From: JAAYAY01 sp963674575
Lineage (GTDB): Bacteria > Planctomycetota > Planctomycetia > Pirellulales > Thermoguttaceae
DNA length: 64,000 nt
Direction of reading: 5' to 3'
NCBI GenBank assembly: GCA_963674575.2
Contig: CAXXQT010000008.1
Location: 658,188 to 722,187, forward strand
Positions within the stretch are counted from its first letter, which is position 1, and the number at the start of each line of letters is the position of its first letter. Shown piece after piece: positions 1-8,715 of the stretch. Made by a program: the position numbers and the translations under genes. The notes beneath the pieces were generated by a model. The model ran no database searches. It was given only the letters and a program-made list of their open reading frames with translations, and was not told the origin of the DNA.

Positions 1-931
1 TACCTCTGTTACACCGTTCTGATTACCTTGTTCGTCTACCCGATCTTCGGCTCCTGGGCCTGGGGCGGGTTGTTCGACGGTGGCGGATGGCTCGAAGGCA
101 GGGGCTTCCTGGACTTCGCCGGTTCGACCGTCGTTCACTCGATTGGTGGTTGGGCGGCCCTGGCAGGGGCGATCGTTCTCGGTCCGCGAATCGGCAAGTA
201 CAGCAAGAAGGGCATCACCCCGATTCCCGGTCACAACATCCCGCTGGCCGCTCTCGGCGTGTTCATCCTTTGGCTCGGGTGGTTCGGGTTCAACCCTGGT
301 AGCACGACTGCCATCGGTTCGGGTAGCTTCGCCTTCATCGCCGTGACCACGAACCTGGCGGCAGCCGCCGGTGCCGTGGGGGCCATGATCTGCTCTTGGG
401 TTCTGTTCAAGAAGCCGGATCCCTCCTTCACGCTCAACGGTGCCCTGGCCGGTCTGGTTGCGATCACCGCCGGTTGCGATTGTCTTTCTCCCATGTATGC
501 AACGATCACCGGTGCGATTGCCGGTGTCATCGTGGTCTTCTCCTGCGTGTTCTTCGACAAGATTCGGGTCGACGATCCGGTTGGTGCGGTCTCGGTCCAC
601 GGCGTCTGTGGTGCCTGGGGCACCCTGGCGGTTGGCTCTTTTCGCCACCGAGGCAGGCCTGTTCACCGGCCACGGCGTGACCCAGTTGATCACCCAGGCC
701 ACCGGGGTGGTCGCGGCCTTCGTGTGGTCCTTCGGAGTGAGCATGGCCATCTTCCTGACGGTCAAGTACACCATCGGTCTGCGAGTCACCGCCGAGGAAG
801 AGATCGAAGGACTCGACATCGGGGAACACGGCATCTACGCCTACCCGCCGGCCATCATCGGTGCCGGTTCCACCCCCGCCGCTCAGCCGGCGGCCAAGAC
901 TATGGCTTCTCCCGTCGCCGAGGTGAGCTGA
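1..931 (+). CDS. amt: Ammonium transporter Amt, 5'-partial, one frameshift
   Basis: Amt/MEP/Rh ammonium channel of the inner membrane, C-terminal two thirds. Visible family signatures are the SxVVHxxGG segment near base 130, the GxNPGSTT-like stretch near base 290, the DDPVGAVSVHG(V)CG block near base 575 and the closing EExxGLDxxEHGxxAY motif near base 800, a conserved cytoplasmic tail that contacts P-II. The reading frame changes between bases 636 and 643: upstream is read in frame 1 (ending GTLAVG) and downstream in frame 2 (FATEAGLFTG). Removing one T from the four-T run at 639-642 restores a continuous family-like sequence, so I infer a one-base error. A P-II gene follows 310 bases downstream, the usual amt-glnK pairing. 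The start lies outside the window. Confidence 0.93.
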
Positions 932-961
932 TCGCCTGAGGCAATCAGCTCGCCCCATGGG

Positions 962-997
962 CGCGGCGGTGGCGTGACCGCCGCGTCCCTTTTTTTT
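962..997 (+). terminator. Rho-independent terminator after amt
   Basis: Perfect nine-base-pair stem, CGCGGCGGT at 962-970 with ACCGCCGCG at 977-985, six-base loop, followed by a run of eight T at 990-997. It lies 30 bases after the amt stop codon and separates amt from the P-II gene, which therefore probably has its own promoter. Confidence 0.88.
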
Positions 998-1150
998 CGC
1001 CGGTTAGTCACGGGGTTTGGTTCGGGATTACGCGGGGAGAATTCGCAGGCTCTCCCCGCCGCTCCGCACCCCCGCTCCACCCGTGACGCCGGCGTTTTGC
1101 ATTGGTGGGGATCCTTTTGGCTTTTGACGTTCCTTTAGCCGGAACGGTCT

Positions 1151-1191
1151 TTTTTCCTATCCTAGAGCGTCTAACTGGTAGATTTTTTTCG
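1151..1191 (+). repeat. Solo end of the 11-kb inverted-repeat element
   Basis: This 41-base stretch matches 11261-11301 with about six mismatches, including the core GCGTCYAACYGGTAG followed by seven T. At 11 kb the same sequence is the right terminal repeat of a 315-base element. Here no inverted partner is seen nearby, so it is a single end or a decayed copy. It lies 50-90 bases upstream of the P-II start and could influence that gene's promoter region. Confidence 0.6.
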
Positions 1192-1241
1192 TCCGCCCGC
1201 CTAGGATCAAGACATCCCGAGAAAAAAAGGAATCCGAGACC

Positions 1242-1589
1242 ATGAAACTGATCATTGCGATCATTCAGCCCAATCGCTTGGAGGCCGTCAAGGCCGCTCT
1301 CGCCGAGGTCGAGGTCTTCCGCCTCACGGTGATGGATGTCCAGGGGTTTGGACGCCAGCGGGGCCATACGGAGATGTACCGGGGCCACGAATTCACGGTC
1401 AACCTGGTCCGCAAAGTCCAGTTGATGATCGCCGTCAACGAGGAGTTCCTCGAACCGACGGTGGACGCGATCATCAAGGCCGGTCGGTCGGGCTCTTCTG
1501 GCGAAGTGGGCGACGGCAAGATCTTCGTCGTGCCCATGGACGATTGTATCCGCATTCGCACGGGCGAACGGGGCGGCGAAGCGATCTGA
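1242..1589 (+). CDS. glnB: Nitrogen regulatory protein P-II
   Basis: P-II signal protein of 115 residues, close to the family length of 112. These cytosolic trimers sense ATP/ADP and 2-oxoglutarate and gate Amt channels or nitrogen enzymes. The N-terminal MKLIIAIIQPNRLEAVKAAL, the GFGRQRGHTEMYRG T-loop entry and the C-terminal GDGKIFVVPMDDCIRIRTGE signatures are intact. The T-loop residue normally uridylylated, Tyr51, is Phe here (RGHEF), so GlnD-type modification at that site is impossible. The start is supported by AAGGAA about ten bases upstream. Linkage to amt suggests a GlnK-like role, but glnB and glnK cannot be told apart from sequence alone. Confidence 0.95.
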   Translation: MKLIIAIIQPNRLEAVKAALAEVEVFRLTVMDVQGFGRQRGHTEMYRGHEFTVNLVRKVQLMIAVNEEFLEPTVDAIIKAGRSGSSGEVGDGKIFVVPMDDCIRIRTGERGGEAI

Positions 1590-1759
1590 TGCGGCTGGCT
1601 TTCTGCGGTTGGTCCTGAAGAAAACATTCCCCCCCTCCTCTCGGCGAGCATCGCCAGCGAAAGGGGGCCGGGGAAGGGCAGCGGAATCGCCGCTGGACCG
1701 CGCCGGTTCGTCGTCTGGAAACCGAAGCTTGCACCGCCAGTTCAGGCGGGTTCTGATTC

Positions 1760-1797
1760 GCCCCGAGAAGCCGCTGCTTCCCGGGGCTCGTCTTTGC
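1760..1797 (+). terminator. Possible terminator after the P-II gene
   Basis: CCCCGAGAAGC and GCTTCCCGGGG pair around a four-base loop (1761-1785) with one imperfection, followed by a short T-rich stretch CTCGTCTTTG. It is 170 bases past the stop codon. The rest of 1590-1805 contains no convincing gene. Confidence 0.4.
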
Positions 1798-1805
1798 GCC
1801 CCTGC

Positions 1806-1914
1806 TTAGTGCTCTGTTACGTTTACGAATTGGGGTACGCCTCGATGCAATGCGTTGCCACTGGCTGACAAGCAGCCAGTGGCACCCAAAATCCTAGGTT
1901 TGACAGAGCACTAA
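1806..1914. mobile_element. 109-base MITE-like inverted repeat
   Basis: Outer inverted repeats TTAGTGCTCTGTTA (1806-1819) and TGACAGAGCACTAA (1901-1914) differ by one base. Inside lies a perfect 12-base-pair hairpin, TGCCACTGGCTG at 1856-1867 and CAGCCAGTGGCA at 1873-1884 with loop ACAAG. The element has no coding capacity. Its right end overlaps the stop codon of the convergent tatC gene, so the last base triplet of tatC is supplied by the repeat. Confidence 0.65.
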
Positions 1915-2963
1915 GTGGCTGTTTCATCCAGGTCGTCGTAAGGACTGCGGCTGCGAGGCATGAAGAGGCACATGAGGATGCCGCCGAAGTACAGGACCGT
2001 CAGCGGCGCGGCCATGAGGATCATGCTCGTCGGGTCCGCCGGCGTCAGGAACATGGCGATCACGAAAATCACCAGGACGGCGACTCGCCAACTGGACAGA
2101 TAGGCTTGGACCGTGAACATGCCGATCCGTTCCAGAAACAGCATGACCAACGGCAGTTGGAAGCTGATGCCGAATCCGAGGGGCAGAATCAACACGAAGC
2201 TCAGCCAGTACTCAATCCGCGGATCGGGATCGATTTTGAGCATGGAGTTGAACATGAACAAGAAGTCGAGCACGGGCTGAAAGACGAAGAGAAACACGGT
2301 GGCGACGCCTGCTGCGAACAGTCCGAGGCTGATGGGCAGAAAGACGTGTATGTACTTTTTCTCGTGAGGATAGAGCCCCGCCGCCACAAATGCCCAAATC
2401 TGGTAGAAGACCCAGGGGCTGGCGAGTACCAGGCCCACGAGTAGGGCGGCTTTGATGTAGACGGCAAAGGCCTCATGCATGCTCAAGGTTGTGGGCAGCG
2501 TGTTTTCCGCCCCGACGATTGGTTGCCAAAGTGTGATGGGAACCAGTTCATCCCCCTCGGTTGAGTTTTCTCCCTTGCCAGTGGACTTGGGGGCTGTCTG
2601 ATTCCCAAGGTCGATTCCCATCTTTCGTGTGAGTTCGGTCGGACTGATCAGCATCTCTTTGGGGGCGAGTTGCCGTCTGCTTGCCTCGGCTGCAATGTCC
2701 GTGCGATATCCGTCTTTAACGAGCTCGTCGAGTCTCGACTGGACCTTGTCGTCGGCCTGTCTAGCACGAAAGTCGACCAAGGCGTTTCTCAGGGGGACCT
2801 GAATCCAGTTGACGACGTACTTGGACGCGGGAATGCCTATCAAGAAGCCAATGACTACCCCGAGGATGGCACGCCACAGGCACGTGCGCAGCTCCTCGAG
2901 GTGTTCCCCGAAGGTCATGGTGGAATCCTGGAAGAGATCTTCGTCGCGTTTTTCTCGCGTCAT
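1911..2963 (-). CDS. tatC: Sec-independent translocase subunit TatC
   Basis: Core receptor of the twin-arginine translocase in the inner membrane; it binds the RR signal peptides of folded exported proteins. The N-terminal cytoplasmic signature MTFGEHLEELRTCLWRAILG and the later segments LPLGFGISFQLPLVM and LTPADPTSMILMAAPL are typical of TatC. At 350 residues it is about 100 longer than the E. coli protein. The extra sequence lies between the first and second membrane segments (about residues 60-165) and is hydrophilic, predicted periplasmic, as in other planctomycete TatC proteins. Likely clients within this window are the RR-signal oxidoreductases at 20.0-21.3 kb and 42.7-44.1 kb. The stop codon lies in an inserted repeat. 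Confidence 0.95.
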   Translation of the reverse strand: MTREKRDEDLFQDSTMTFGEHLEELRTCLWRAILGVVIGFLIGIPASKYVVNWIQVPLRNALVDFRARQADDKVQSRLDELVKDGYRTDIAAEASRRQLAPKEMLISPTELTRKMGIDLGNQTAPKSTGKGENSTEGDELVPITLWQPIVGAENTLPTTLSMHEAFAVYIKAALLVGLVLASPWVFYQIWAFVAAGLYPHEKKYIHVFLPISLGLFAAGVATVFLFVFQPVLDFLFMFNSMLKIDPDPRIEYWLSFVLILPLGFGISFQLPLVMLFLERIGMFTVQAYLSSWRVAVLVIFVIAMFLTPADPTSMILMAAPLTVLYFGGILMCLFMPRSRSPYDDLDETAT

Positions 2964-3264
2964 GGCTTTGATTCTCTGTCCGAAACCCGGTTCGTTCGAG
3001 CTGAAGGCTGCCCCGTTCAGGGGGCAGGGCGGGAGGGGGAGCCGGGTGTTGTCCTAACAGGTGAATTGGTGAGAGGGGAGGGGGAAGAGGGGGAGCGGCG
3101 GGGCTGCCCAGTGGGCCCCCTCTGGGGTATACTTCCCGACAGTGAGCAGATTTCCATCATACCAGGGGCCCCGTAGACCGACAATGAACGTGCCCCCCGA
3201 CAGGCTGGTCGCCGCCCAAGGGGTGGCCCGGCCTACATTGGCGAATTCAGAACAGGCCGGTTTT

Positions 3265-4249
3265 ATGTCCGATCTCTATCCGCTTCGCTTTGATCCGGTT
3301 TACAAGAATTATCTCTGGGGCGGGCGACGTTTTGAGACCGTCCTGAAGCGAGATCTGCCTTCGGCCGGGATCTTCGCGGAGAGTTGGGAAATCGCCGACC
3401 ATCCGGACGGGGAGAGCATCGTTTCGGCCGGTCCGCTGGCAGGTGTTTCTCTTGGCGAGATTGTGAAATTGCGGGGTGAGGCTCTGCTGGGCCGGCACGC
3501 TCCTTGCAGCGGTTTTCCCTTGCTCTTGAAGTACCTTGACGCCAACCAACACCTTTCCCTGCAGGTTCACCCCGACGATCGTTGCGCGGCGGAAATGGGG
3601 CTGGCTGATCCGGGAAAAACGGAGGCCTGGTATGTGGTCGAGGCGGAGCCGGGGAGCTGTCTTTGGGCGGGATTTGCCGAGTCGGTGGATCGTGACCAGG
3701 TGGGACAGGCGTTGCACGCTGGCGAGATCGAAGGCCTCCTGCATCGAGTTGAGCCGCAGCCGGGCGACTGTATTTTTGTGCCGGCGGGAACGGTCCATGC
3801 CATTGGGGCGGGGCTGCTCGTTGCCGAGATCCAGCAGATGAGCAAACAACACGTTTCGTCTCTCGGACTGGGGTCGCGTGGACAAGGACGGCAACCCCCC
3901 GTCCACTCCACATCGATCAGGGAGTGCGGGCGATCGACTATTCGAGTGGACCGGTTGCACCGACTCGTGGAGTGCCCACTGACAAGCCGCATGTGACGCA
4001 TCTGGTCCAGTGCGAGCAATTCCTGCTCGATCGTTGGCAGGTGGAGGGCGAGGAAGTGATACGTGGCGGGGGGGGATTGCTTCCGGATCAGTGACGGTGG
4101 TCGGTGGGGCAGAACTGGCGGTGGAAGGCGACTTTGGTCCGCCGCTCGGACGGGGGCAGACGCTGCTTCTGCCCGCCTGCTTGGGGGAGGTGAAGCTGGC
4201 CTCGATCGGGCAGCCACCGGCCCGGTTCCTTGTGGCTTCTCTTCCTTGA
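3265..4249 (+). CDS. manA: Mannose-6-phosphate isomerase class I, three frameshifts
   Basis: Cytosolic zinc enzyme interconverting mannose-6-phosphate and fructose-6-phosphate. The opening YPLRFDPVYKNYLWGGRRF, the zinc-ligand region LSLQVHPDD, the KTEAWYV motif and GDCIFVPAGTVHAIGAG are all present. The frame is lost three times: at the AAA run 3844-3846, the six-C run 3895-3900 and the eight-G run 4068-4075. Correcting each run by one base gives continuous family-like sequence (FRLSDWGRVDKDGNPRPLHIDQG, then the HLVQCEQFLLDRW region, ending LPACLGEV). Homopolymer errors are the simplest explanation; a recent pseudogene is the alternative. The ATG at 3265 fits the family N-terminus; an upstream in-frame ATG at 3184 is less likely. 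Confidence 0.85.
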
Positions 4250-4358
4250 TATCTCCTCATTTTCTGCGACTTCCCGTAACACACTCGTCAGAAACCGACC
4301 TCAATAGGTGGGAGGTGGGCGGTAGTGATGGGCAAAATGTCACCATGGGGGAGTCACC

Positions 4359-5933
4359 ATGAGGTTCCACGGTTCTTTCGCTGGCCGATTCACGGGAAGT
4401 CGCAATAGCAGAAGCCCTTCGCTTCGTTCGATCCGTTTTGAGGCTCTCGAAACGCGGACGCTTCTCTCGGCAACCGCAACGGGCGCGGCCGCAGCCCTGG
4501 AGGGCGACACGGTGCTGGCGGCCTCCGCGGAAAGCGGCGAATCAGCCTCGTGGATCGACTCGCTCACATCCGAACAGGCCCGGGGCCGCGAGCAACTGCT
4601 GGCAATGCTCGACAGCGGCGGGACGATCGACGATCTGGAGAGCTTCGAGCCGGTGGCGATGCCGGAGTCGTTCCTGGATGAGTTGTACGATACGTATAGT
4701 GACTATGTTGTTTGGGAATCCGTTGGTCCGGAAGCGATGTACCAGTTGTTTGGAGCCGATATCCTCCTTTGGCGCGGCGATACGCGTTGCTACCCCGCTT
4801 CTCAGAACACGACCCTGACCGCCGTCGAGTACGACGCGGGGGAATACGCGGACAACGGCTTGGTGGACTATTTCGACCTGACGCGATCGGGTGACGAACT
4901 GGTTCTGACAATCAGTGAGGATACGGACTCGACTGAGGGCGTTTCGCTCGCGACGCGCTCGACGGTCACGCTCGACGCCACCGAGGTCGTTCGGGTTGTC
5001 TTGAACGGTTCCGGCGATGCCGACGTGTTCCGCATTCACAACCTGGGTGACTTTGGCGGTGACATTGCCGTGAACGGTGTGGAGTCCGATTCGGTGACGG
5101 ATTCAGTCCAGGTTTACGATACCGAGGGCGATGACGTATGGATCGCCGCGGAGGGGCTGGGCATTTTCAGGATGGAAGACGCTTACGACGTGACGGTGAG
5201 CGACGTGGGCGTCTTGCACGGCTACGCCACGGCCGGTGGCGACGACCAGGCGCGACTTTTTGGCAACGATTCGTCCAACAAGCTCAAGGCGTTTGAGGGT
5301 GAGATGAATCTGGCACGGCTCTACAAGGGCGGCGTTTTCTGTCGGGCCAAGTTTTTCGAGTCGGTCGATATCGACGGCGGCGACGGTGAAGATACGGCGA
5401 TCCTCTACGGGACACCCGGTGACGACCAATTCACTGCCACCAAGGACGAGGGAGCCTTCGAGTCGACTGTCGACGGTGGTTTCTCCTACGCCTACGAGCG
5501 CATCGAAACCGTGCGAGCCTATGGGGGCTCGGGCGAGGATCATGCCAGCTACGCCGACTCGGCGCTGGCCGACGAGGTGCGACTCCGCGTGACTGTTGCG
5601 GAGATCGGAGAACGAGGCGCGGAGGCGTCCTACCTGTCGATTCGCCAGTTCGACACGTTCTATGCCGAGGCCAGTAGCGACGACGGCCAGGCAGACATCG
5701 TCAAGATGCACGACACCGATTCGGCTGACCTGCTCACTGCCGAAATGGAAGAGGGCCAGGTTCACGCCCGATTCTACGCCGATACAACCGAGGCGGACGC
5801 TGCCGGCCTGATTTATGAAAGCCTTGGCTTCGAGATCACCAAGGGCTATTCCAGTTCGGACGGCGACGTGCGGGATGTGGAAGGTGTGGACGCTGGCCTT
5901 CTGGCCTGGAATGGGACGTGGGAAGACGCCTAG
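4359..5933 (+). CDS. Secreted LEPRxLL-type protein of unknown function
   Basis: A 524-residue protein with the planctomycete N-terminal export tag: a basic, serine-rich stretch, then RFEALETRTLLSATA, a variant of the LEPRxLLSA motif found on large extracellular planctomycete proteins. The remainder is acidic and rich in Gly and Asp, with GSGDADVFRIHNL, GGDGEDTAIL and GTPGDDQF segments that resemble degenerate calcium-binding beta-roll turns. No enzymatic motif was seen. The start ATG at 4359 is preceded by a GGGGGAG ribosome-binding site. It stands alone between manA and a small lipoprotein gene. An extracellular structural or surface role is inference from composition. Confidence 0.8.
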   Translation: MRFHGSFAGRFTGSRNSRSPSLRSIRFEALETRTLLSATATGAAAALEGDTVLAASAESGESASWIDSLTSEQARGREQLLAMLDSGGTIDDLESFEPVAMPESFLDELYDTYSDYVVWESVGPEAMYQLFGADILLWRGDTRCYPASQNTTLTAVEYDAGEYADNGLVDYFDLTRSGDELVLTISEDTDSTEGVSLATRSTVTLDATEVVRVVLNGSGDADVFRIHNLGDFGGDIAVNGVESDSVTDSVQVYDTEGDDVWIAAEGLGIFRMEDAYDVTVSDVGVLHGYATAGGDDQARLFGNDSSNKLKAFEGEMNLARLYKGGVFCRAKFFESVDIDGGDGEDTAILYGTPGDDQFTATKDEGAFESTVDGGFSYAYERIETVRAYGGSGEDHASYADSALADEVRLRVTVAEIGERGAEASYLSIRQFDTFYAEASSDDGQADIVKMHDTDSADLLTAEMEEGQVHARFYADTTEADAAGLIYESLGFEITKGYSSSDGDVRDVEGVDAGLLAWNGTWEDA

Positions 5934-6118
5934 GTTGGGCTCTGAGCGTGCCACCCACGACATCATCCCTTTGAGGGGCCTTCTTGTGGCGCAAGCTGAA
6001 TTTCTTGGGGGGCGGCCGCTGGTGGGCGAGAGGCGGGGGAGCGGACAATCGCTCTTCCGGTGGGGGGCGTGGGTCCCTATAATCCCCGTTCCTTCTTTCC
6101 TCGCGGTGCGAGTCATTC

Positions 6119-6376
6119 ATGACAAAGGCATGGGCATTTCTGGTCGTGGTTGCCACCGGCCTCTCGGGCTGTTGTGGACTCCGTGTGCCCACGCTCCAAA
6201 GTCCCGGCACTGCCGAATATCAACGCGGTTGGGCGCAGCGCTACGATCCCTATCCTCAGGGTGAAGTGGGTCCCAGTGTCGATGGGGGCCGGCCGCGGGA
6301 TTTCGATATTCTCCGGTCGGAATGCCAGCGGGCTCGCCAATTCTACCAGGCGCCGTATCAGCGCTCGTCACGGTAG
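6119..6376 (+). CDS. Small planctomycete lipoprotein
   Basis: An 85-residue protein with a short signal peptide (hydrophobic residues 5-15) and the lipobox LSGC, so Cys18 is probably lipidated after cleavage. The mature part is short and polar, with a YQRGWAQRYDPYPQGEVGP segment followed by a GGRPRDF motif. I recall the pattern AxYQRxxAxxYDPYPxxxxGP from small planctomycete membrane-associated proteins of unknown role. It is followed by a weak CATCACG/CGTGATG hairpin at 6449-6468 that may end transcription. Function is unknown. Confidence 0.75.
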   Translation: MTKAWAFLVVVATGLSGCCGLRVPTLQSPGTAEYQRGWAQRYDPYPQGEVGPSVDGGRPRDFDILRSECQRARQFYQAPYQRSSR

Positions 6377-6669
6377 CGTTCGATCAGAGTGGGAAGCCAA
6401 GGCTGCGGAGAGGGTCAGAAGGCATACGTTTTCCAAGGCTCAGGGGCTCATCACGGCGGAGCGTGATGGCTGCTATGTGTGACCTTTCGTTTTCCGAACG
6501 TCCGGGGGGATTCTGTCGCGAGGGCGCGGGGCAGGGTATGATGAAATGTTCGGAGGATCGAGTGGTTGACGGTGTTGCGGCTTGATTCTCGAGAGAATGT
6601 CACGCGGTCCGGTGCTCTGTCCGGCTTGCTTTAGTGTGCGGTTTCACCACGCGTCCAGGAATTCAGTTC

Positions 6670-7806
6670 ATGAAACGAAAAACGGCCCGTCGAGGGGGCA
6701 AGAAGTCTGTGGCTGGCGCGACCGGCAAGCGGGTGGCCAGGAAGGGGGGCAAGGCCCCGGTGGCCAAGGGCACAAAGGGTGTGAAGGGGGCCAAGGGCAC
6801 GAAGGGAGTCAAGGGCACGAAGGGAGTCAAGGGCACGAAGGGAGTCAAGGGCACGAAGGGAGTCAAGGGCACGAAGGGAGCCAAGGGCACGAAGGGAGCC
6901 AAGGGCACGAAGGGAGCCAAGGGCACGAAGGGAGCCTCCTCGGATCGACCTGAAAAGGGCCGCCGTGGGGGTGCTAAGGGGCGTGGTTCTTCGTCGTCCG
7001 CTTCTGCAAGGCCCCGGCGACCCTCGGGAAAGCCCCGTCAGGCTCGTCCGACCAGGGCGGCAGAGCCCCTTTCGCACGGTCCCGAGCGATTGCAGAAGGT
7101 TCTTGCGGCCGCCGGACTGGGGAGCCGTCGCCAGTGCGAGGAGTTGATCCTGACCGGGCGCGTCGAGATTGACCGGAAGGTCGTCACAGAACTTGGCACG
7201 CGGGTGGATCTGCAGACGCAACACGTCCGTGTCGACGGGGTGGAACTGCGCAAGCCGAAAACGGTCTGGTATGCCCTGAACAAGCCGGTCGGCGTGCTTT
7301 GCACGAATCGCGATCCCGGTGGTCGTCCGCGGGCGATCGACCTGGTGCCTGACGCGAAGGAGCGGTTGTTCCCCGTGGGGCGGCTCGATATGAACAGTGA
7401 AGGCCTGCTGCTGCTGACCAACGATGGCGATCTGGCGAATCGGCTGGCCCATCCCCGTTACGGGATCACGAAGACCTATCGCGTTCTGGTGGCGGGGCAG
7501 CCGACGGCGGAGACGATGACGCAGCTTCGGAAGGGCGTGTACCTGGCGGAAGGGCTTACGAAGATCACAGGGGTGACCATCAAGCGTCGCTACAAGAAGG
7601 CGACCATTCTGGAAATGGTGCTCCAGGAAGGCAAGAACCGGGAGATTCGCCGAGTTCTTGCCCGGCTTGGGCACAAGGTCATGCGCCTGGTGCGGGTCGC
7701 CATGGGGCCCGTCAAAATCGGCGAGTTAGGCCCTGGCGACAGCCGCCGGCTGACTCCGAAGGAAATGGACGCGCTGCGTCGACACATGCGGGAAGGAAGA
7801 TCATGA
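6670..7806 (+). CDS. rluB: 23S rRNA pseudouridine synthase RsuA/RluB family with Lys-rich repeat tail
   Basis: Modifies uridine to pseudouridine in ribosomal RNA. The enzyme part (from about residue 139) has an S4 RNA-binding domain (ERLQKVLAAAGLGSRRQCEE) and the catalytic motif GRLDMNSEGLLLLTNDG with its aspartate, ending EGKNREIRR near the C-terminus. Residues 1-135 are an extra basic tail with nine copies of a KGTKGV/KGTKGA hexapeptide encoded by 18-base direct repeats, then a Ser/Arg/Pro-rich linker. I chose ATG 6670 because the codons upstream in frame (from 6634) lack family character. The stop overlaps the pyrK start (ATGA), implying co-transcription. RsuA versus RluB specificity cannot be fixed from sequence. 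Confidence 0.92.
   Translation: MKRKTARRGGKKSVAGATGKRVARKGGKAPVAKGTKGVKGAKGTKGVKGTKGVKGTKGVKGTKGVKGTKGAKGTKGAKGTKGAKGTKGASSDRPEKGRRGGAKGRGSSSSASARPRRPSGKPRQARPTRAAEPLSHGPERLQKVLAAAGLGSRRQCEELILTGRVEIDRKVVTELGTRVDLQTQHVRVDGVELRKPKTVWYALNKPVGVLCTNRDPGGRPRAIDLVPDAKERLFPVGRLDMNSEGLLLLTNDGDLANRLAHPRYGITKTYRVLVAGQPTAETMTQLRKGVYLAEGLTKITGVTIKRRYKKATILEMVLQEGKNREIRRVLARLGHKVMRLVRVAMGPVKIGELGPGDSRRLTPKEMDALRRHMREGRS
6766..6936 (+). repeat. 18-base tandem repeat encoding KGTKG(V/A)
   Basis: Eight near-identical 18-base units with the core AAGGGCACGAAGGGAGYC, preceded by one divergent unit and a nine-base partial unit; 171 bases in all, entirely in frame in the pseudouridine synthase gene. The first four clean units end GTC (Val) and the last four GCC (Ala), suggesting block duplication. 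Copy number is likely to vary between strains. Confidence 0.95.
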
Positions 7807-8678
7807 GCGCAGAAGGCGGCATGCCGGCTTACCCCGATCAGGCCTGGCACGGATCGGCCGACGTGATCGAGAATGTTGAAATGGCCGACGGAACGTGCCG
7901 GGTTCGTCTGGAATGTCCGGACTTGGCGGCTCGGGTGACTCCGGGCCAGTTCGTGATGCTGCGATTGTCGGGGGGCGACGATCCGCTCCTGGGGCGGCCG
8001 CTGGCCATGTACGAGGTTGCTCTCGACAAGGCAGGAAAGCCTTGGGCCCTCGACGTGGTCTATCTCGTGGTGGGCAAGATGACCGGGCGGTTGGCCCGGC
8101 TTCGGCCCGGCGATCGCCTGGACCTTTGGGGTCCGCTCGGAAACGGCTTCTCCGTGGAGGCCGTCGACCATCTGGTCATGGTCGCTGGCGGCATTGGCCA
8201 GACGCCGTTCCTGTCGCTGGGCCAGGAGGCTTTGGGAAGCCGGTCTTACGGCGCCGACGCGGCGCGGACGGGGCGTGCTGGTCGCGTGACTCTGTGTTAC
8301 GGGGCCCGCAGCGAGCGGTTCCTGGCAGGGATCGACGACTTTCGCGGCGCAGGGATCGACGTCCATGTCGCCACGGACGACGGCTCGGCGGGCCACCACG
8401 GGCTGGTGACGGAGTTGATTGAGCCGGCCGTTCGGGAAGTGAAAGGGAGTTGTCGGATCGTATGCTGCGGGCCGGAGCCCATGTTGAAGGCGGTGACGCA
8501 GGTGGCGTCACAACTCGGTGTTCCGTGCCAGGTTTCTCTTGAGACCCCGATGGCCTGCGGGATGGGCATCTGCTTTAGTTGCGTGGCGAAGATCCGAGAT
8601 AGAGACGGCGACTGGGACTATCGACGGACGTGCGTTGAGGGGCCGATTTTCGATGCCGCGAGGATCGAGTTCGATTGA
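7803..8678 (+). CDS. pyrK: Dihydroorotate dehydrogenase electron transfer subunit
   Basis: FAD and [2Fe-2S] protein that passes electrons from dihydroorotate dehydrogenase (PyrD) to NAD in pyrimidine synthesis. Domain order is right for the family: FAD-binding barrel with the motif GRPLAMYE, NAD-binding domain with VAGGIGQTPF and CCGPEPML, then the C-terminal cluster signature CGMGICFSCVAK with the fourth cysteine in RRTCVEGP. Length 291 residues, slightly longer than average. It overlaps the preceding gene by four bases. No pyrD is adjacent; pyrB and pyrC are 30 kb away in this window. Confidence 0.93.
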   Translation: MSAEGGMPAYPDQAWHGSADVIENVEMADGTCRVRLECPDLAARVTPGQFVMLRLSGGDDPLLGRPLAMYEVALDKAGKPWALDVVYLVVGKMTGRLARLRPGDRLDLWGPLGNGFSVEAVDHLVMVAGGIGQTPFLSLGQEALGSRSYGADAARTGRAGRVTLCYGARSERFLAGIDDFRGAGIDVHVATDDGSAGHHGLVTELIEPAVREVKGSCRIVCCGPEPMLKAVTQVASQLGVPCQVSLETPMACGMGICFSCVAKIRDRDGDWDYRRTCVEGPIFDAARIEFD

Positions 8679-8715
8679 GACCTCGCTTGAGGGGAGGCGG
8701 GTGAAAAGGGAAAAG

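Noticed and set aside
1609..1809. 66-residue reading frame between the P-II gene and the MITE-like element
   Set aside because: Low-complexity Arg/Ser/Pro sequence ending in a hairpin; no ribosome-binding site.
6663..6926. Minus-strand reading frame rich in Pro/Leu/Val repeats opposite the pseudouridine synthase gene
   Set aside because: It is the antisense of the 18-base tandem array; repetition follows from the coding strand, and the frame has no family character.
6766..6936. Regular short repeats suggestive of CRISPR
   Set aside because: Units are contiguous 18-base direct repeats without unique spacers and keep the protein frame, so this is a coding tandem repeat.
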